Assembly: GCA_029931535.1 (NCBI GenBank)
Contig: JAQPZY010001405.1
Location: forward strand, 1,945,001 to 2,009,000
From: Margaritifera margaritifera
Taxonomy: Eukaryota; Mollusca; Bivalvia; Unionida; Margaritiferidae
Direction: 5' to 3'
Length of the DNA stretch: 64,000 bases
The position numbers were made by a program, and so were the translations under genes. Below the pieces are notes generated by a model. The model searched no databases and was not told the origin of the DNA. It worked only from the letters and a program-made list of their open reading frames with translations. Positions 33,591 through 46,159 of the stretch are shown in pieces (the stretch's first letter is position 1; each line of letters starts with the position of its first letter).

Positions 33591-34276
33591 GGCATTTAGA
33601 AAGTTTGTTAATGAAGACAGCAACCTTACACCCAAACTGGGTCATTGGTCATTGTAACCAATATTTCACTTTTAACTAGTACTGTGTGTGAGTTATTTTG
33701 GTTTATATCTCTGTATCAAAATATTTTAGTATCAATCAATTTTAGTGACTCTTTAATTTCAGCACATTTGTGATATAAAATTGTGACAAATTATTTGTTG
33801 TGCACAAATAAAAAAAAATTTTGGTACAGAATGTTTACACTTCGTAATAAAAGTGACATGTGCTCACTTGCTATGTTCGTCAAGTATGTAACTTGCACAA
33901 AATGAAACATAGTCACTTATTCCAATACAAAGGATTATGAACTGCAAATAATGCTAGTTGCTCCAACAATGATTTGTGTTTTTTAAATATAATTATAGAC
34001 AAAACGTTCATGGCAGTATTTCTTTAAAACAACATTCACCTGTCCATCTGCCCACTTTTTAATATAGTGCTTGCAAATACGTAGCTATTAATATCAAACC
34101 TGGTTGCAGAAATGCCCATACGCATCATGATGATTGTCATTTTTATAGATTTTATATTAGTCTTCTCATCAAAACTTTTACAAGTAAATAGAGCTTTATA
34201 AAAAAATTTTGTTTGCTTGCTAAATGTGATAAAATTTGATGATCACTAAACCGGGCTTGAAAATTCCACTCATCCA
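33591..34276. other. AT-rich stretch without recognised feature
   Basis: No gene, tandem repeat or element end is evident. Confidence 0.4.
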
Positions 34277-34525
34277 GCGGCCCCAGGTATCAGAGTGGTC
34301 CAAGGCACATGCCTTAACAGATCACTCACACATCTCAACCTCTGTCCATGTGAGCTCGAGTCTCGACTTGACCAACGTGGGTATGTCAAAAAGGTTGCCA
34401 GTAGCTTCCTGTGGGTTGGTGGTTCTTCCCAGGGTCTTCCCAGATTCTTCCTCCACCAAATATACTGGACGCCATGTACTGAAAAATGGTGTAAAACCCC
34501 ACAAAACCAAACCAATCCACTTGTC
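34277..34525 (+). mobile_element. tRNA-derived SINE, family S1, copy 1
   Basis: The Leu/Ser-like head includes 'gagtggtccaaggcacatgc' and 'gagctcgagtctcg' (B-box region). The conserved body reads 'gccagtagcttcctgtgggt', 'ggtggttcttcccagggtct' and 'ttcttcctccacca', followed by 'gaaaaatggtgtaaaaccc'. The tail is A/C-rich ('cacaaaaccaaacc'). Shared with 52461-52705 and 54176-54420. Frames crossing it on both strands are SINE shadows. Confidence 0.85.
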
Positions 34526-35127
34526 CGCTTGTATTTATGAGTGGCGGCTGAGGAAGGACAGGTCGTTTTTTTCAGGAAGCTCATCTGATTGGACAAGTGG
34601 TATTTTAAACAGATTCAGTATCATGTGTAGTGTAGGACGAGTAAAAATGATGTAGGACATGTCCAAGTTTCAAGTCACTTGCCCTACGGGAAAGTAGCCG
34701 ACTTAAACTTTATCGAGCCTTGCTAAAAACTTTTGATTTACAGAACCACAGTTTGTAAAATTTGCCCTTACCTTCAGTTTTATCATTGTAACCTATATTT
34801 CATATTCACGAATCCATGGATTACGTTAATTTTCAACTGAAATTGCCACAGACAGGGCATTTGTGTCCAATGGCCCCATTTTTAGCTAAATGGTGAGGTA
34901 TCAATTGCATATTGTAGCATAAGAATGGTGATGCCTGAAGTAATCATTTTGGCTGTATTTTTATGTAGTATTTTAGTGACATAATTACAAGCTAAAGATA
35001 AAACTGTGCATACAGAAGTGTAAACAACTTTCATAACAAAGACACAAGACTTGAAAGTGCAATTTAAATACCAAAGTGTAATTTTAATTCTAGTCCTTAT
35101 AATTATATGTATCAAAGAATTATAACA
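34526..35127. other. Unassigned stretch
   Basis: Unique-looking, no recognised gene or repeat. Confidence 0.4.
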
Positions 35128-35236
35128 TGCTGTATATACTCACATTTAAGTTGGATCCAAAATGCAAACTGCATAGGCTTAGATCTGCTGGTGCATTATG
35201 CAAGTTGCAGATCTGAGTCTGTGTTGTGTGCAGTTG
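35128..35236. mobile_element. Collapsed single-hairpin derivative of MITE H
   Basis: It keeps a left end 'tgctgtatatactcacat' and one hairpin. The left arm matches module A ('aaactgcatag', 'agatctgc') and the right arm ends in module B text ('gtctgtgttgt') plus 'gcagttg'. The centre between the two modules seems to have been lost. The right terminal repeat is absent. Confidence 0.6.
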
Positions 35237-36359
35237 AATGTGACTAGCCTGTATTACAGTCCATTTTAGTTCTTGTGAAAGACGGCCTGTGGACCAGCGA
35301 AAATTGAGCGCAGCGCCTCTGCTTTACCCCTCAGATTCAGTGGGCTAATTTCACGTTCGATAACTCTAATCAACTTGGCCCAAAATATACAGCATCCTTA
35401 CCTTGTTTTGGATAAGGTCATTGTCGTGTGTAAATTGGCTATTAATAGGATCAATCATCACGGAAAACACCTCGCATGTCCCCAGGTGTCAATGTTGCCA
35501 CAATCTCAGTAGGGTGCCATTAATTAATGATAATCTATTTTCGACGAATTATCAGTAGGGAATAAAACGAAAAGAATATATTGGCAAAGCAAACACATAT
35601 TGATGACTGTACCCAGGCTAGGATGTGATATGTACGCAAGTATATATGATACTTGTACTATGAATTCCTTTATTTTATGGACCCCACCAATTTCAACAGT
35701 TGAGCAAAAAGAAAAAGAAAAAAATAGAAATTTCGTTGGTACTTCATTAAGTAAAGCTGGAAATGAGTGGGTGTGTCCTATTATCTTCACAGATAGATCA
35801 TTGTTTGTTGAGTCTTTAAATTTGTGTCCTGATACCCCATGAATGAAAGTGAAGCCATAGTATTGTAGGAAGTAGCGAATATTAATGTAACTTGATGAAA
35901 ACTATTTTGTGATGGGATGGTATAGGTTTTAAGTAGATCCCTTTTATAACAAAATGACAGGGACCAGAGGAAAGTTTTTAATATGAAATAAATTTGAATA
36001 TACATGTAGTAAGGAAACATAAATTATCTTTTTACTTTTGATCTAAATCATTATTTTGCTATACCAAGAATTTGTCTAAATCTGATCTCATTGTTTAGGT
36101 ATGAATGTTACCTGTGAAAATTTTACCTTTGACATAGTTAACATCCTATTCCTAGATCAATAAAGCATATTACAATGAATAACTTATGTACAAGGTATTT
36201 TAAGTAAATTTGAGGCGTAACCAACAGGTAAAGGTGCAGACATGTGATCAGCTTTCAGCATTCTCAGGTGCAAACTTGACTTGTTCACTCATTTGTACTA
36301 TTCAATAAAGAATGTTTTTTTTTCTGAAAAAAAAAATAGAATGGGTCACTCAGTCGACA
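35237..36359. other. Unassigned stretch with a GC-richer core at 35260-35530
   Basis: The block 35260-35530 is less AT-rich and repeat-free by eye ('ggaccagcgaaaattgagcg', 'cacgttcgataactctaatc'). No exon with convincing borders was found. The rest is ordinary AT-rich DNA. Confidence 0.35.
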
Positions 36360-36510
36360 TGTCAAAATACTTTTCTCTTGATGAATGTATGGATGTATGG
36401 ACGGATCCATCTGTCTGTCTATTTGTCTATATCTTTCTCTGTTTTTTATGCCATATGTATGGATCTATCCATTTTTCTGTCTATCTCTTTCTCTCTCTCT
36501 TTATTTTTAT
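36360..36510. repeat. Interrupted GATG/CTGT/CTTT low-complexity block
   Basis: A run of 'gtatggatgtatggacgg', 'ctgtctgtctatttgtct' and 'ctctttctctctctct', ending directly before SINE S3. Confidence 0.8.
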
Positions 36511-36620
36511 GCCACAGTGGCTCACTGGTTGAGACATTGGATTCATGACCAGAATGGTGTGGGTTCGATTCCCACCATTGAATTAGCTTGGATGTAACAC
36601 AATATAACTTTCAATGTCTT
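36511..36620 (+). mobile_element. tRNA-derived SINE, family S3, truncated copy
   Basis: The tRNA-like head 'gtggctcactggttgagaca' carries a textbook B box, GGTTCGATTCCC (36562-36573). The body is shortened; the tail 'cttgctgtgccataa' resembles 29780-29800. Confidence 0.7.
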
Positions 36621-36632
36621 GCTGTGCCATAA

Positions 36633-36664
36633 CCCCCCTCCCCCTCCCCTCCCCCCCCCCCCCC
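36633..36664. repeat. C-rich low-complexity run
   Basis: About 30 bases almost entirely C, ending in a run of about 15. It could form an i-motif, or a G-quadruplex on the other strand. It follows the SINE tail. Confidence 0.85.
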
Positions 36665-37830
36665 ACCTGCCAAAATAATCCACATATCATCTCTACTCTT
36701 TAATGCATAATCAGCTAAAACTTTGAAACTTGGCCTGAAATTTCAACTGAAATATTAAAATTTAACCAAATCAGGTAATTAGGAGTCAGTATATTGAACT
36801 ACATTTTTTTCCCAGAAAAGTTGACTCCATTAAAATCTCAAGGAGTTGTAAAATTTAAGTTCTGTGAAAACAGTAAAGTTCAAATCCCTTGATATGAGGC
36901 ATATGGAATAAGTAAAAACATTTTACTTAACCTTTAAAATATTGTCACTTTCCCATAAGTTTATTTGAATATGTGTCAGGGTAAAAAAATGCCTATTGAG
37001 CCATATAGATAACACTAATCATAATGCATCTGAAGCGTTTAATTCAAGTTGGCATTCATAGAAAATCTGCCAATCATACTACAGACGCCTGTCATCAAGC
37101 AGGTATAGAGTAGTACATCAAAGTTTCATATGGGCAATTCAGTCATGTTGGCTGAATGAATCATGGGGAAAGTAACATGCCATTAATGCCTGTTCTCCAT
37201 GTTTCCCATTTTTTCCATTTTCAAGTCATAAAGATACTGACTCAGTTGCCCTTCTAGGTCAAACCACAGGTTAAATATTGGTCTTGAACAATGCAAAAAA
37301 CCACATGTCCTTTACCACTAAATGGCAAATAACCATCTTAATAGTTTTCCACTGATTTATTAGTGTCACTTCATTCTCACTTGGGTTTTTGTATATTTGG
37401 AACACCTGTCAATTGATCACTCTAAGAATGATTTGTAAGAATTGTGTTCAGTTAAAAGGGAATATTTTATGGTTTTGATAAAAGGCATTGTTAATATAAA
37501 TCCCCCGTTATAAGCATTGGGATATACTACAAGGAAATTTGTAAATTCAGAGTTCTAGATAAAGCAGCATGTTTGTGTATTTGACACAAGCACAGAACAA
37601 CTTAATTTTAAGCATTTAGTCCAAAGCTGTCAGTATATTGCTCAATGCTCCTGCCATAAGCACAGTTCATGTTGTTTTATTGTGGTGCATGATAGATCAC
37701 TATAAATTGTGCTATTGGGACAAGTTTTGGATGTTTCATGCACATTTGAAATGATAGTACACAATGTCTGTAAGAACACTCATGCAGATAGAGCCATATA
37801 GTCATTTGCACCCAAATTAGTCTTGGTGAC
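36665..37830. other. AT-rich stretch without recognised feature
   Basis: No credible frame. 'gttctagataaagcagcatg' near 37550 recalls wording at 47097 and 62090 and may be part of a dispersed repeat. Confidence 0.4.
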
Positions 37831-37956
37831 TACTGTATATACTCGTGTACAAGCCGATACCAACTGCAAACTGCATAGACCCAGATCTGCCGTCGCGTAA
37901 TGCGACAGCAGATCTGGGTCTATGCAGTTTGTATGGACTAATCAACAGAACAAACA
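37831..37956 (+). mobile_element. Half copy of MITE H (module A only)
   Basis: TA at 37831, then CTGTATATACTCGTGTACAA, then hairpin A (37868-37930; 'gacccagatctgccgtcgcg' against its near-perfect inverse), then the linker 'ctaatcaacagaacaaacaa'. It stops where module B should begin. Same orientation as 60039. Confidence 0.8.
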
Positions 37957-39499
37957 AGTGTTTTCAAAATACCCCAGCAAATTTTAAAAAAATGCAGTTA
38001 TTTGCAAACCAGGGAGTAAAGTATCCAGTTGATTAAATTCTTTGTCTAGAGCTCTGTATGTTATTTGGATTTCTAAAATAAGGTTTTGCTAACTCAGATT
38101 TAAAACTAATTATCCACAATAAAATTATTTTTGGTTTTTGATGCTCAGTTTTGGACATTAATCAGTGGATGTTTAAATTCTGTCTTACTTCTCATAAGCC
38201 ATAATATCTCTTACAATCTCTGTATTTACAAAAAATATCACATTAGAGTGCATTCTTGTTGAGTACATGTATATTGACTTTCACCCTGTGAAACAAATTT
38301 TTTATGTCAACTCAATTAAAAGCTTTTTGATTATGTACCACCAATATTTTGTTTGTTTTCTAACAGAATGTGGTTTATATAAAAAATGTTGACCCTTTTA
38401 CTTATTTAGTTATTTTTAAATTTATCTTTTATTTTATATACCTTTTAAAGAATTTTGTTCCCTTTTTTCTTTTGTCATGCAGGAGTACAAGTTTACTTTT
38501 ATTTGGAAGGGTTTATCTTCCCAAAAGAATTTAGCAATTTTTGCCTTCACATTTCTTTTACAATATAACTGTTACCCCATACAATATACCCCATACAATA
38601 TACCCATTATTGTGCTGTCATACATACATACATAATGGTACATACACAAAAAAAAATTTCCAGGCCAGAACACTAGTTTAATACAAGATGTAATCAAAAT
38701 TTTTAAAATGTCGGCTGGAGTTGTATAGCCCAAGGCCCATGAATCTCTACGGCTCCCAGCTGACATTAGCTTTACAGTTCCCCAGTTCCCGTTATGATAC
38801 ATGTTATAAATTCATTAGCATGATTAAATGATAGGAGAACTTTTTGCAGTGGGATCATATTCTATGCCAGAAAATTGTATGCTGCAGCGACATATATATC
38901 CCACACAGTGTGTCAAGTGAATATTAACTAACATGACAGCTATAAAACAGTGTTATCTTTTTTTCTACCATTAAGCCCAGGTCTGTAAGCTGTACCAGGA
39001 AATTTGTGAATGAAACAATCTGGACCTTCTGATTGGCTGGTGGATGATTATTTATCCTTAATGCCACTAGCTGACATATATTTATCTCTTTCAAATAACA
39101 GAGGCTCCAATTGCATGAGGGGGACTCCAGGGAGAAAAGATAATATATGTTCATAATTTAAAACTTTTATTGTGGAAACACCAACAAGGCTGGAAAAATC
39201 TGAAAAGTTTCTACTTGCTCAAAATTTAGATTTTTTTTACCAGTAGTTTGCTTGCAGTTTTAAAATTTAGCTTTTTGTAAATTTGTAAAAGTTTGGGCAA
39301 GCAACGTGAAACTTCACTTGCCCATACAATTTTGAACCTTATTCCAAATGCTGGATTAGGGATTTTACTGGCCCCTAAGTAGGTTTTCTTTATTTGAACT
39401 ACTCATTTTACTTTAACCCTGTCTGTTGTTAAACTTTGATTTTGAAAATCATCTTTGACTTCATGATTCGTAAACTATTTTTAACCCCTTGTTATGTAA
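37957..39499. other. AT-rich stretch without recognised feature
   Basis: A strong-looking acceptor at 38460-38481 ('cccttttttcttttgtcatgc' type) leads into low-complexity text without a donor. 'cccatacaatata' repeats near 38576-38605; a CATA run lies at 38621-38634. Nothing coding is claimed. Confidence 0.4.
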
Positions 39500-39690
39500 T
39501 ATGGGATGGGGGGAGGGGGATATGGGTATCGCTATGTCTGTCTGTCCATAATAATCTTTGTCTCAGGAGCACAACTTTCAAACTATTCAAGATATTTCAA
39601 TCAAATTTTGTACATGTTAAGCAAGTTGCGTAAAGGTGCCTTTTCATACTTGCAATTTTCCTTGTTCAATATTTTTTTGTTACCATGGAA
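39500..39690. repeat. Single core of an array-type repeat (family F8)
   Basis: A G-rich head then 'gctatgtctgtctgtccata', followed by 'aactattcaagatatttcaa', 'tcaaattttgtacatg'. It has the typical wording of the core arrays but only one unit. Confidence 0.5.
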
Positions 39691-39789
39691 ATGAAGAGCA
39701 GCATAAATATCAGTTTAACTACAAAACTATAGGGTAGTACCATAAGTAGTACAAAAACAATTATAAAGAGTGCTGGACCATAGAGTACT

Positions 39790-39898
39790 TTCATAATGGG
39801 GGGATGAGGAGGTGGGATATGCCATTTCATAATGGGGGGGATGAGGAGGTGAGATATGCCATTTCATAATAGGGGGATGAGGAGGTGGGATATGCCAT
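39790..39898. repeat. 50-bp G-rich tandem repeat, just over two copies
   Basis: The phrase 'ttcataatggggggatgagg', 'aggtgggatatgccat' is repeated with small changes in the G run. Confidence 0.9.
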
Positions 39899-40954
39899 CT
39901 TTACATGGCTCTTGTTATATTCTATTTAATTGTTTTGTTGCCATATTTATAGTTACTACATTTCTGTGGGAAATATCAACAAATTCTTTTCTTCATGATA
40001 CTGCACAATGTTATGTTTTCCAATTCAAATATAGTAACATACTTCTCATATACTATTTATTTTTTTATCATTGATTGGTTCTAACATGAACCTGTTTTTT
40101 TATCCCTTTAAAGGCATGGAGAAAAAGAGGCATTTAACTTGCATGATAGATTTGTCTGAAATCTGCGTGGGTCACCAACAGTAACACTATTGATGGAGTA
40201 GTATTCTGTTGTTATCAGTGGCATGGTAGTGGATCATTAACAATTGCAACATTGAAAATAGGTATTTATTGATTGAAATATATATCTCCTTTTTAATTAA
40301 TTATTTATTAAATAATGAAAAGGTAACACTACTGGAAGCAAACTAGTTTAATTTGTGTTACTTTATACACAACCACATCCAAATAAACTACAAACAAAAA
40401 TACAGCCAAGTACAGGTATTCACATGTGCATAAGACCGTGAACTTGTTAGTGTGTTGTGCACATGTTGTGCAGCAGGACCCATTGCAGTACCGAGAAATA
40501 CTGCACAATTCCAACCATGTTGAATTAATGGAGGAAAAAAATAGTATATAATTCATTTGTAAATATGTCGGTGCATAGGTTGGGGATTTCATGGCTGTAG
40601 CTAAGAGGTATGATCTTATAATACATTCACAAGTATAGAGTAAATGAATACCTGATTACTAAAAAAGGAGAAGAATTACAGTAATTATAAATTTGTAAGT
40701 GTTGAAATAATTCTTTTAAAAGAAATGTCTGATGTATCAAAAAATAATGTAGCAGTACAACAAAATCTCAAGGGACCAAGTAAAGTTTCGGATTTGAGGG
40801 TTTTTGCTTTACCGAGGTTCATAAATTTCACCTAAAATGAGATGCAGTCAGTGATGGCCCTTTAGTTTTAACATGATGTGTATATTGATTAGTTACCACT
40901 ATATGTTTTATTAATATAATGATCTTAAATCTCCTGTGATTTTCACAACCACTG
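39899..40954. other. AT-rich stretch without recognised feature
   Basis: Scattered short frames only; no repeat or gene recognised. Confidence 0.4.
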
Positions 40955-41332
40955 GCAATATATTGCAAATAATTAGAGTTGAAAGCTGGCAATATATTGC
41001 AAATAATTAGAGTTGAAAGCTGTCAATATATTACAAAGAATTAGAGTTGAAAGCTGTCAATATATTACAAATAATTAGAGTTGAAAGCTGTCAATATATT
41101 ACAAATAATTAGAGTTGAAAGCTGTCAATATATTACAAATAATTAGAGTTGAAAGCTGTCAATATATTACAAATAATTAGAGTTGAAAGCTGTCAATATA
41201 TTACAAATAATTAGAGTTGAAAGCTGTCAATATATTACAAATAATTAGAGTTGAAAGCTGTCAATATATTACAAATAATTAGAGTTGAAAACTGTCAATA
41301 TATTACAAATAATTAGAGTTGAAAGCTGTCAC
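40955..41332. repeat. 34-bp tandem repeat, about 11 copies
   Basis: The unit 'gctgtcaatatattacaaat' plus 'aattagagttgaaa' is 34 bases. Eight or more copies are nearly identical, so the array is young. The first copies differ ('ggcaatatattgcaaat'). Confidence 0.95.
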
Positions 41333-41646
41333 TTCAGCCAGATATAAAGAGTACTGGTCAGCGATGTTTTACTTGGCTAGGCCCTAGGCTATTTGTGGAC
41401 CTCATAACTGGGATGTGGCTGCTGCCTGGCCATATTTTGAGTATGTTTCAGTTTTATCGCATTTATTTCAGTGTAAAAATGGAATTTGGGGCTGAAAATT
41501 TGTTTCAGTTTTCAGAGTAAAGGGTTTTTTAGTTTACTTAATATTTTTTATTCAGATTAAATAAGGAAAAATTTGGGACCAGAAAAATGTTTAGTTTTCA
41601 AGGGGATTTGGGTTTAGTGACGTTTTGGTATTGAGAGATTTCACTG
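41333..41646. other. Unassigned spacer
   Basis: About 310 bp between the 34-bp array and the 1.48-kb element; nothing recognised. Confidence 0.4.
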
Positions 41647-43129
41647 TACACCTCTCCCTCAATCACTCGCGCACAATGGGGTCCAAAAACATAGACCACA
41701 CTAAATATGAGGGTGCAATTTACTAAGGGACCTCAAAAAAATTAGAAAGGGGAGGTCATCCCCGCTAGACATCAAGAAAACCCGGGGTGGATGTAACTGG
41801 GCTGTTTAATAGCTGAATATTTGTTTTATAATCGCGTTGGGAATAATTGTTGATAAAGAGCATTTTCTGATGAAGTTCGTTTTTCGGTGTAAATTACCTT
41901 TTTTATTTTCAAGATACCCAACCTCTGAAAGATCATTAACAACATTATTCCAAGACGTTTCAACAACCTTCATGTGTACGTGAGAACAATGTTTATTATA
42001 TTACTGTTTTTTGTTGTTGTTGATTCACATTAAAACAAAATTCCTTTTTTTAAAAACCAGGGACATTTATTTCGTGAAATAATCGTCAACATTGAAACTC
42101 GTTTTTTTTATTGTTCTATTAGTAAAATATTGATGCCATGATTTCATTGCAAGTAATTGTGAAACTTCTCATCCTTGAGGAAATCTCTGAGTGCCAATTC
42201 AGGAATATTAAGTTCACTACAATCTTAATGAACTGTATCTGTGAAACAAAGCTTTTTATTCATCAAGTACTCAATTTGCTTGGTTGCCTTGCTATCTTTG
42301 ATCACATCTGTGAAGGAGTAGGCTAATTTAAGGTAGTTTAATTATATTACTCACATAATTATAACGGTATTGTATTGATTAATTGAAACGAGTTGACCTG
42401 ACACACGACTGTGACTGCTAGCTCCTACCCAGGTAGGATTTGCATGCCATCTAACTTTTCTTTTATTCCACACCCTTTATTTGATTTGAGACAAACGACA
42501 TAGTTAACATGATAATACGAAGCAGTCTGCTTTTAAATGAGTGTAACAATACAACAAATACTTCCATAATTCAAAACACGGTCAGCACTTGCTTAGGTTG
42601 TCACATAAACGCTCGTGGACATAGTTGTGAGGGTAGAATGACATTTTTCACGTTTGGATACAAGAGGGCATATTGCATTTATGATGATTACACTGAAAAC
42701 CGAATTAAAAGATAGAACTACAACAAGAATTTCACTTATTTCATTGGTATGTATTTATTAAAGTGTTGCCACCAGTAGGCATTAGTGAAATTTTGATTGA
42801 TTGAAATTTTGTGAGGTATTGTTATTTAGAGGGTACTCAGAATGTTGTTTGGAAAGAAAATTGAACAAAATATATGACTACTTATTAAAAGTTACAAATT
42901 TCTTGATGTTGATTCAGATTTCTGGGTACTGACCACCGTTTGTTGATGATAAAATGAGCAATCTATTGGGGTTTCATTTACCAATTTTGATTGTGATTTT
43001 CTTCATGTTGAACAAATAGGGACCAATTTTTTGGTATTTTCCAGTTTAAAAAATGGGATCCATGCCTGACCCCACTTTTTAAGTGGGTTCACGAGTTATC
43101 TGGGCGCAAGTTATCGAGTGAGTGGTGTA
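41647..43129. mobile_element. 1.48-kb terminal-inverted-repeat element, copy 2
   Basis: Left end 'tacacctctccctcaatcac'; reverse-complemented right end 'tacaccactcactcgataac'. Collinear along its length with 13910-15388 (1483 against 1479 bp). This copy has a single left terminus, so the doubled terminus of copy 1 is secondary. No intact frame, so it is non-autonomous or decayed. Confidence 0.82.
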
Positions 43130-44109
43130 TTTGGTTGTGTCCTCGAGGAAAAAATATTTTGTACATGTATAAGTTTTAAGGAGTATGGGTCAGTTGCTTC
43201 CTGTGGCATAAAATTATTCTGAATGTTGACATCGGTGATGAACATACAAATTCTTGTCTGTGTAAAACAAAAAAATCCAATGTTTTAATGGGGGAAAAGC
43301 CATTTCTCATAATTTTGCTTGTTCAATCACCATTTTGTTTTTCAGAAGATTATTTTGGTCTTTTTAATTCCTCTTGAACAAAACTTCCTTTGTAACTGTT
43401 GACCCCTATATATAACTTGTGACTATTGCCATTGCAACTTAATAGCCTATTTTGTGTTGCTGTGCTGTAAAACACCAAACCAAACCAATCCTGGAAGTAC
43501 AGTAGCTACACCTTAGTCATTACCATTTTTGCGCATAGCATGATTCTTTTTAGACTTATCATTTAAATTAGCCATTAGTCATAATCATAATCATTTTTTG
43601 TCATATATGCAGAACAGTTGGATTTTCTGAGCATTCAAGGTCACTGTTATCAATAAGGCAGTATTCTTGTCCTGAAATTTTTTATCATGATGTGCCCCTG
43701 TATTTTCTCACATTAAACATGTGCCAAACTGCAAACAACACAGACCCAGGTCCTCCATTGCATAAATTGCATGCAGATTCTATGATATGTATTAACCTGT
43801 CGTCTAATGTCAGTCAAAGTCAGTCATGTGCCTAGATGGTCTCTGAACAATACTGTCACTTGAAAAGGTATTAGATATTATCACAGGAACAAGGATAGGC
43901 TTGATGGACATTCTGGTCTGTTGTTTCCTTTTTATGTCCATCACCAAGCTAACACTCTATAATACATATAAATTCAAATGGACGCAACTTCATCATTTTT
44001 CAACCAATATTTATGAAAATTTCAGTATATACTTGGTATTTCATAGTAGTTCACATTTATGTAATTGTTAAATGAAACAAATTTGATTTTGTATGATGTG
44101 GTATGTTAA
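43130..44109. other. Stretch with SINE tail and MITE fragment
   Basis: At 43448-43489 'tgttgctgtgctgtaaaaca' plus 'ccaaaccaaaccaat' is the 3' tail of an S3 SINE. At 43725-43778 'caaactgcaaacaaca' and 'cagaccca' are a degraded MITE H fragment. The rest is AT-rich with no gene. Confidence 0.55.
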
Positions 44110-45140
44110 TGAGTAGGCATGGTTATCTCTGTTCTGGCAATATTAGGTGTGGTTATCTCTGTTCTAGCAATATTAGGTGTGGTTATCTCTGTTCTGGCAA
44201 TAGTAGGTGTGGTTATCTCTGTGCTGGCAATATTAGGTGTGGTTATCTCTGTTCTGGCAATAGTAGGTGCAGTTATCTCAGTTTTGACAATAATAGGTGT
44301 GGTTATCTCTGTTCTGGTAATAGTAGGTGTAGTTATCTCTGTTCTGGAAATAGTAGGTGTAGTTGTCTCTGCTCTGCCAATAGTAGGTGTGGTTATCTCT
44401 GTACTGGCAATAATAGGTGTGGTTATCTCTGTACTGGCAATAGTAGGTGTGGTTATCTCTGTTCTGGCAATAGTAGGTGTAGTTATCTCTGTTCTGGCAA
44501 AAGTGGGTGTGGTTATCTCTGTTCTGGCAATAGTAGGTGTGGTTATCTCTGTTGTGGCAATAGTATGTGCAGTTATCTCTGTTCTGGCAATTGATGTAGT
44601 TATCTTTGTTCTGGAAATAGTAGGTGTAGTTGTCTCTGCTCTGCCAATAGTAGGTGTGGTTATCTCTGTACTGGCAATAGTAGGTGTGGTTATCTCTGTA
44701 CTGGCAATAGTAGGTGTGGTTATCTCTGTTCTGGCAGTAGTAGGTGTGGGTATCTCTGTTCTGGCAATAGTAGGTGTGGTTATCTCTGTTCTGGCAATAG
44801 TAGGTGCAGTTATCTCTGTTCTGACAATAGTATGTGCTGTTATCTCTGTTCTGGCAATAGTAGGTGCAGTTATCTCAGTTCTGACAATAATAGGTGTGGT
44901 TATCTCTGCTGTAGCAATAGTATGTGTGGTTATCTCTGTTCTGGCAATTGATGTAGTTATCTTTGTTCTGGAAATAGTAGGTGTAGTTGTCTCTGCTCTG
45001 CCAATAGTAGGTGTGGTTATCTCTGTACTGGCAATAGTAGATGTAGTTATCTTTGTTCTGGCAATAGTAGGTGTCGTTGACTCTGCTTTGGCAATAGTAG
45101 GTGCAGTTATCTCTGTTTTGGCAATAGTAGGCATGGTTAT
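44110..45140. repeat. 30-bp minisatellite, about 34 copies, open in several frames
   Basis: The unit 'ggcaatagtaggtgtggtta' plus 'tctctgttct' is 30 bases. Because 30 is divisible by three and the unit lacks stops, three frames stay open: plus 44119-45144 (VVISVLAIVG decapeptide), plus 44103-44594 (GYLCSGNSRC) and minus 44106-45134 (RTEITTPTIA, Thr-rich). A higher-order block containing 'gttatctttgttctggaaat' plus 'agttgtctctgctctgcc' recurs near 44595 and 44950. I see no signal peptide, start context or splice sites that would make any frame a gene. Confidence 0.95.
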
Positions 45141-45415
45141 CTAGGGATTGTTGTAACAAAGCTAGAAGTGAGTGGTCATATGAAGAAAACCCCTGTTTCT
45201 AAAAATAGATGTGTCGTACCATATTTTCAGGTGTGGTTATCTCCTATCTGGCAATAGTATGTGTAGCTATGGCTGCTCTGGCAATAGTAGGTGTAGTTGT
45301 CTCTGCTCTGGCAATAGTAGGTGTGGTTATCTAGGGATTGTTGTAACAAAGCTAGAAGTGAGTGGTCATATGAAGAAAACCTCTGTTTCTAAAAATAGAT
45401 GTGTCGTGACATTTT
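45139..45415. repeat. Duplicated flank of the 30-bp minisatellite
   Basis: A block from 'ttatctagggattgttgtaa' to 'aaaaatagatgtgtcgt' occurs at 45136-45217 and again at 45329-45408. Four 30-bp units lie between the copies, so array plus flank were duplicated together. Confidence 0.85.
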
Positions 45416-46159
45416 CATATTGGCTGTGTGCTGCGATTCTGTTACTGCAATGCTTCAGTTCATCGTTGCTGAATAGCTAAAATAGTGTTTCAACTAGATT
45501 ACATCATTGTAATTATAAATAGGTATAAATAGTTAATCAACTACCACTAAAACAAAAAATTTAATTTGTATACTTTTAAAAACTTCACCAAAACATGAAT
45601 CTAAAGATTCACATTTAATTTCGAATCAGCTCCCTCAAAATGCAGTTGTAAAGTTGAGATTACTCATCAGTGACCCAATGTTTGAATGGATGAACGCTAT
45701 AAAGTTGAAGACACCAGTGCATCTGCTCTCATGTACATGTTATACTGGGTTGTTTAAAATTAGTTTAGAAATGTTGTTGACTGCCATTTTCTTGTGAAGA
45801 AACTTTCAAAAATTTTGATTTGTTGCTTATTTTTACCATTTGTAATTACAATACTGTAATCTAGGTACTCCTGTCAGTTAAATTTAATTACAATGTTTAG
45901 TTTCTGCTATGCTTTTTTGAAGTCATATGGCCAAAATACATTGCATATTTCTCTCCATCTAAATATACACACTTTCAAGTATGAATATACTGCATGTGAG
46001 TATGATACATTCTTACACTTACAGAATGTGTTCATAATATACGGTACATACAACATAGAGAATTTTCTGCTTGAAGATAAAGTATTGCTTAAAACCATTG
46101 TTAAATCCAAATATGCATAATGAGATATGCAGGACACAGTTCAAATAAGAGAACTAGAC
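45416..46159. other. AT-rich stretch without recognised feature
   Basis: No gene is supported; the two opposed frames at 45893-46137 have no recognisable text. Confidence 0.4.

Noticed and set aside
34236..34655. A 139-codon plus-strand protein
   Set aside because: It crosses SINE S1; the opposite strand and other frames of the same SINE are also open.
36511..36585. A functional tRNA gene (good B box)
   Set aside because: The tRNA-like part is followed by SINE body text shared with 29624-29824, and the cloverleaf is not well formed.
38481..38640. Exon after a strong acceptor at 38460-38481
   Set aside because: No donor follows in frame and the text runs into low-complexity ATACA repeats.
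44106..45134. A 342-codon Thr-rich mucin-like gene on the minus strand
   Set aside because: It is entirely the 30-bp minisatellite; the plus strand is equally open, and there is no signal peptide, splice site or non-repeat domain.
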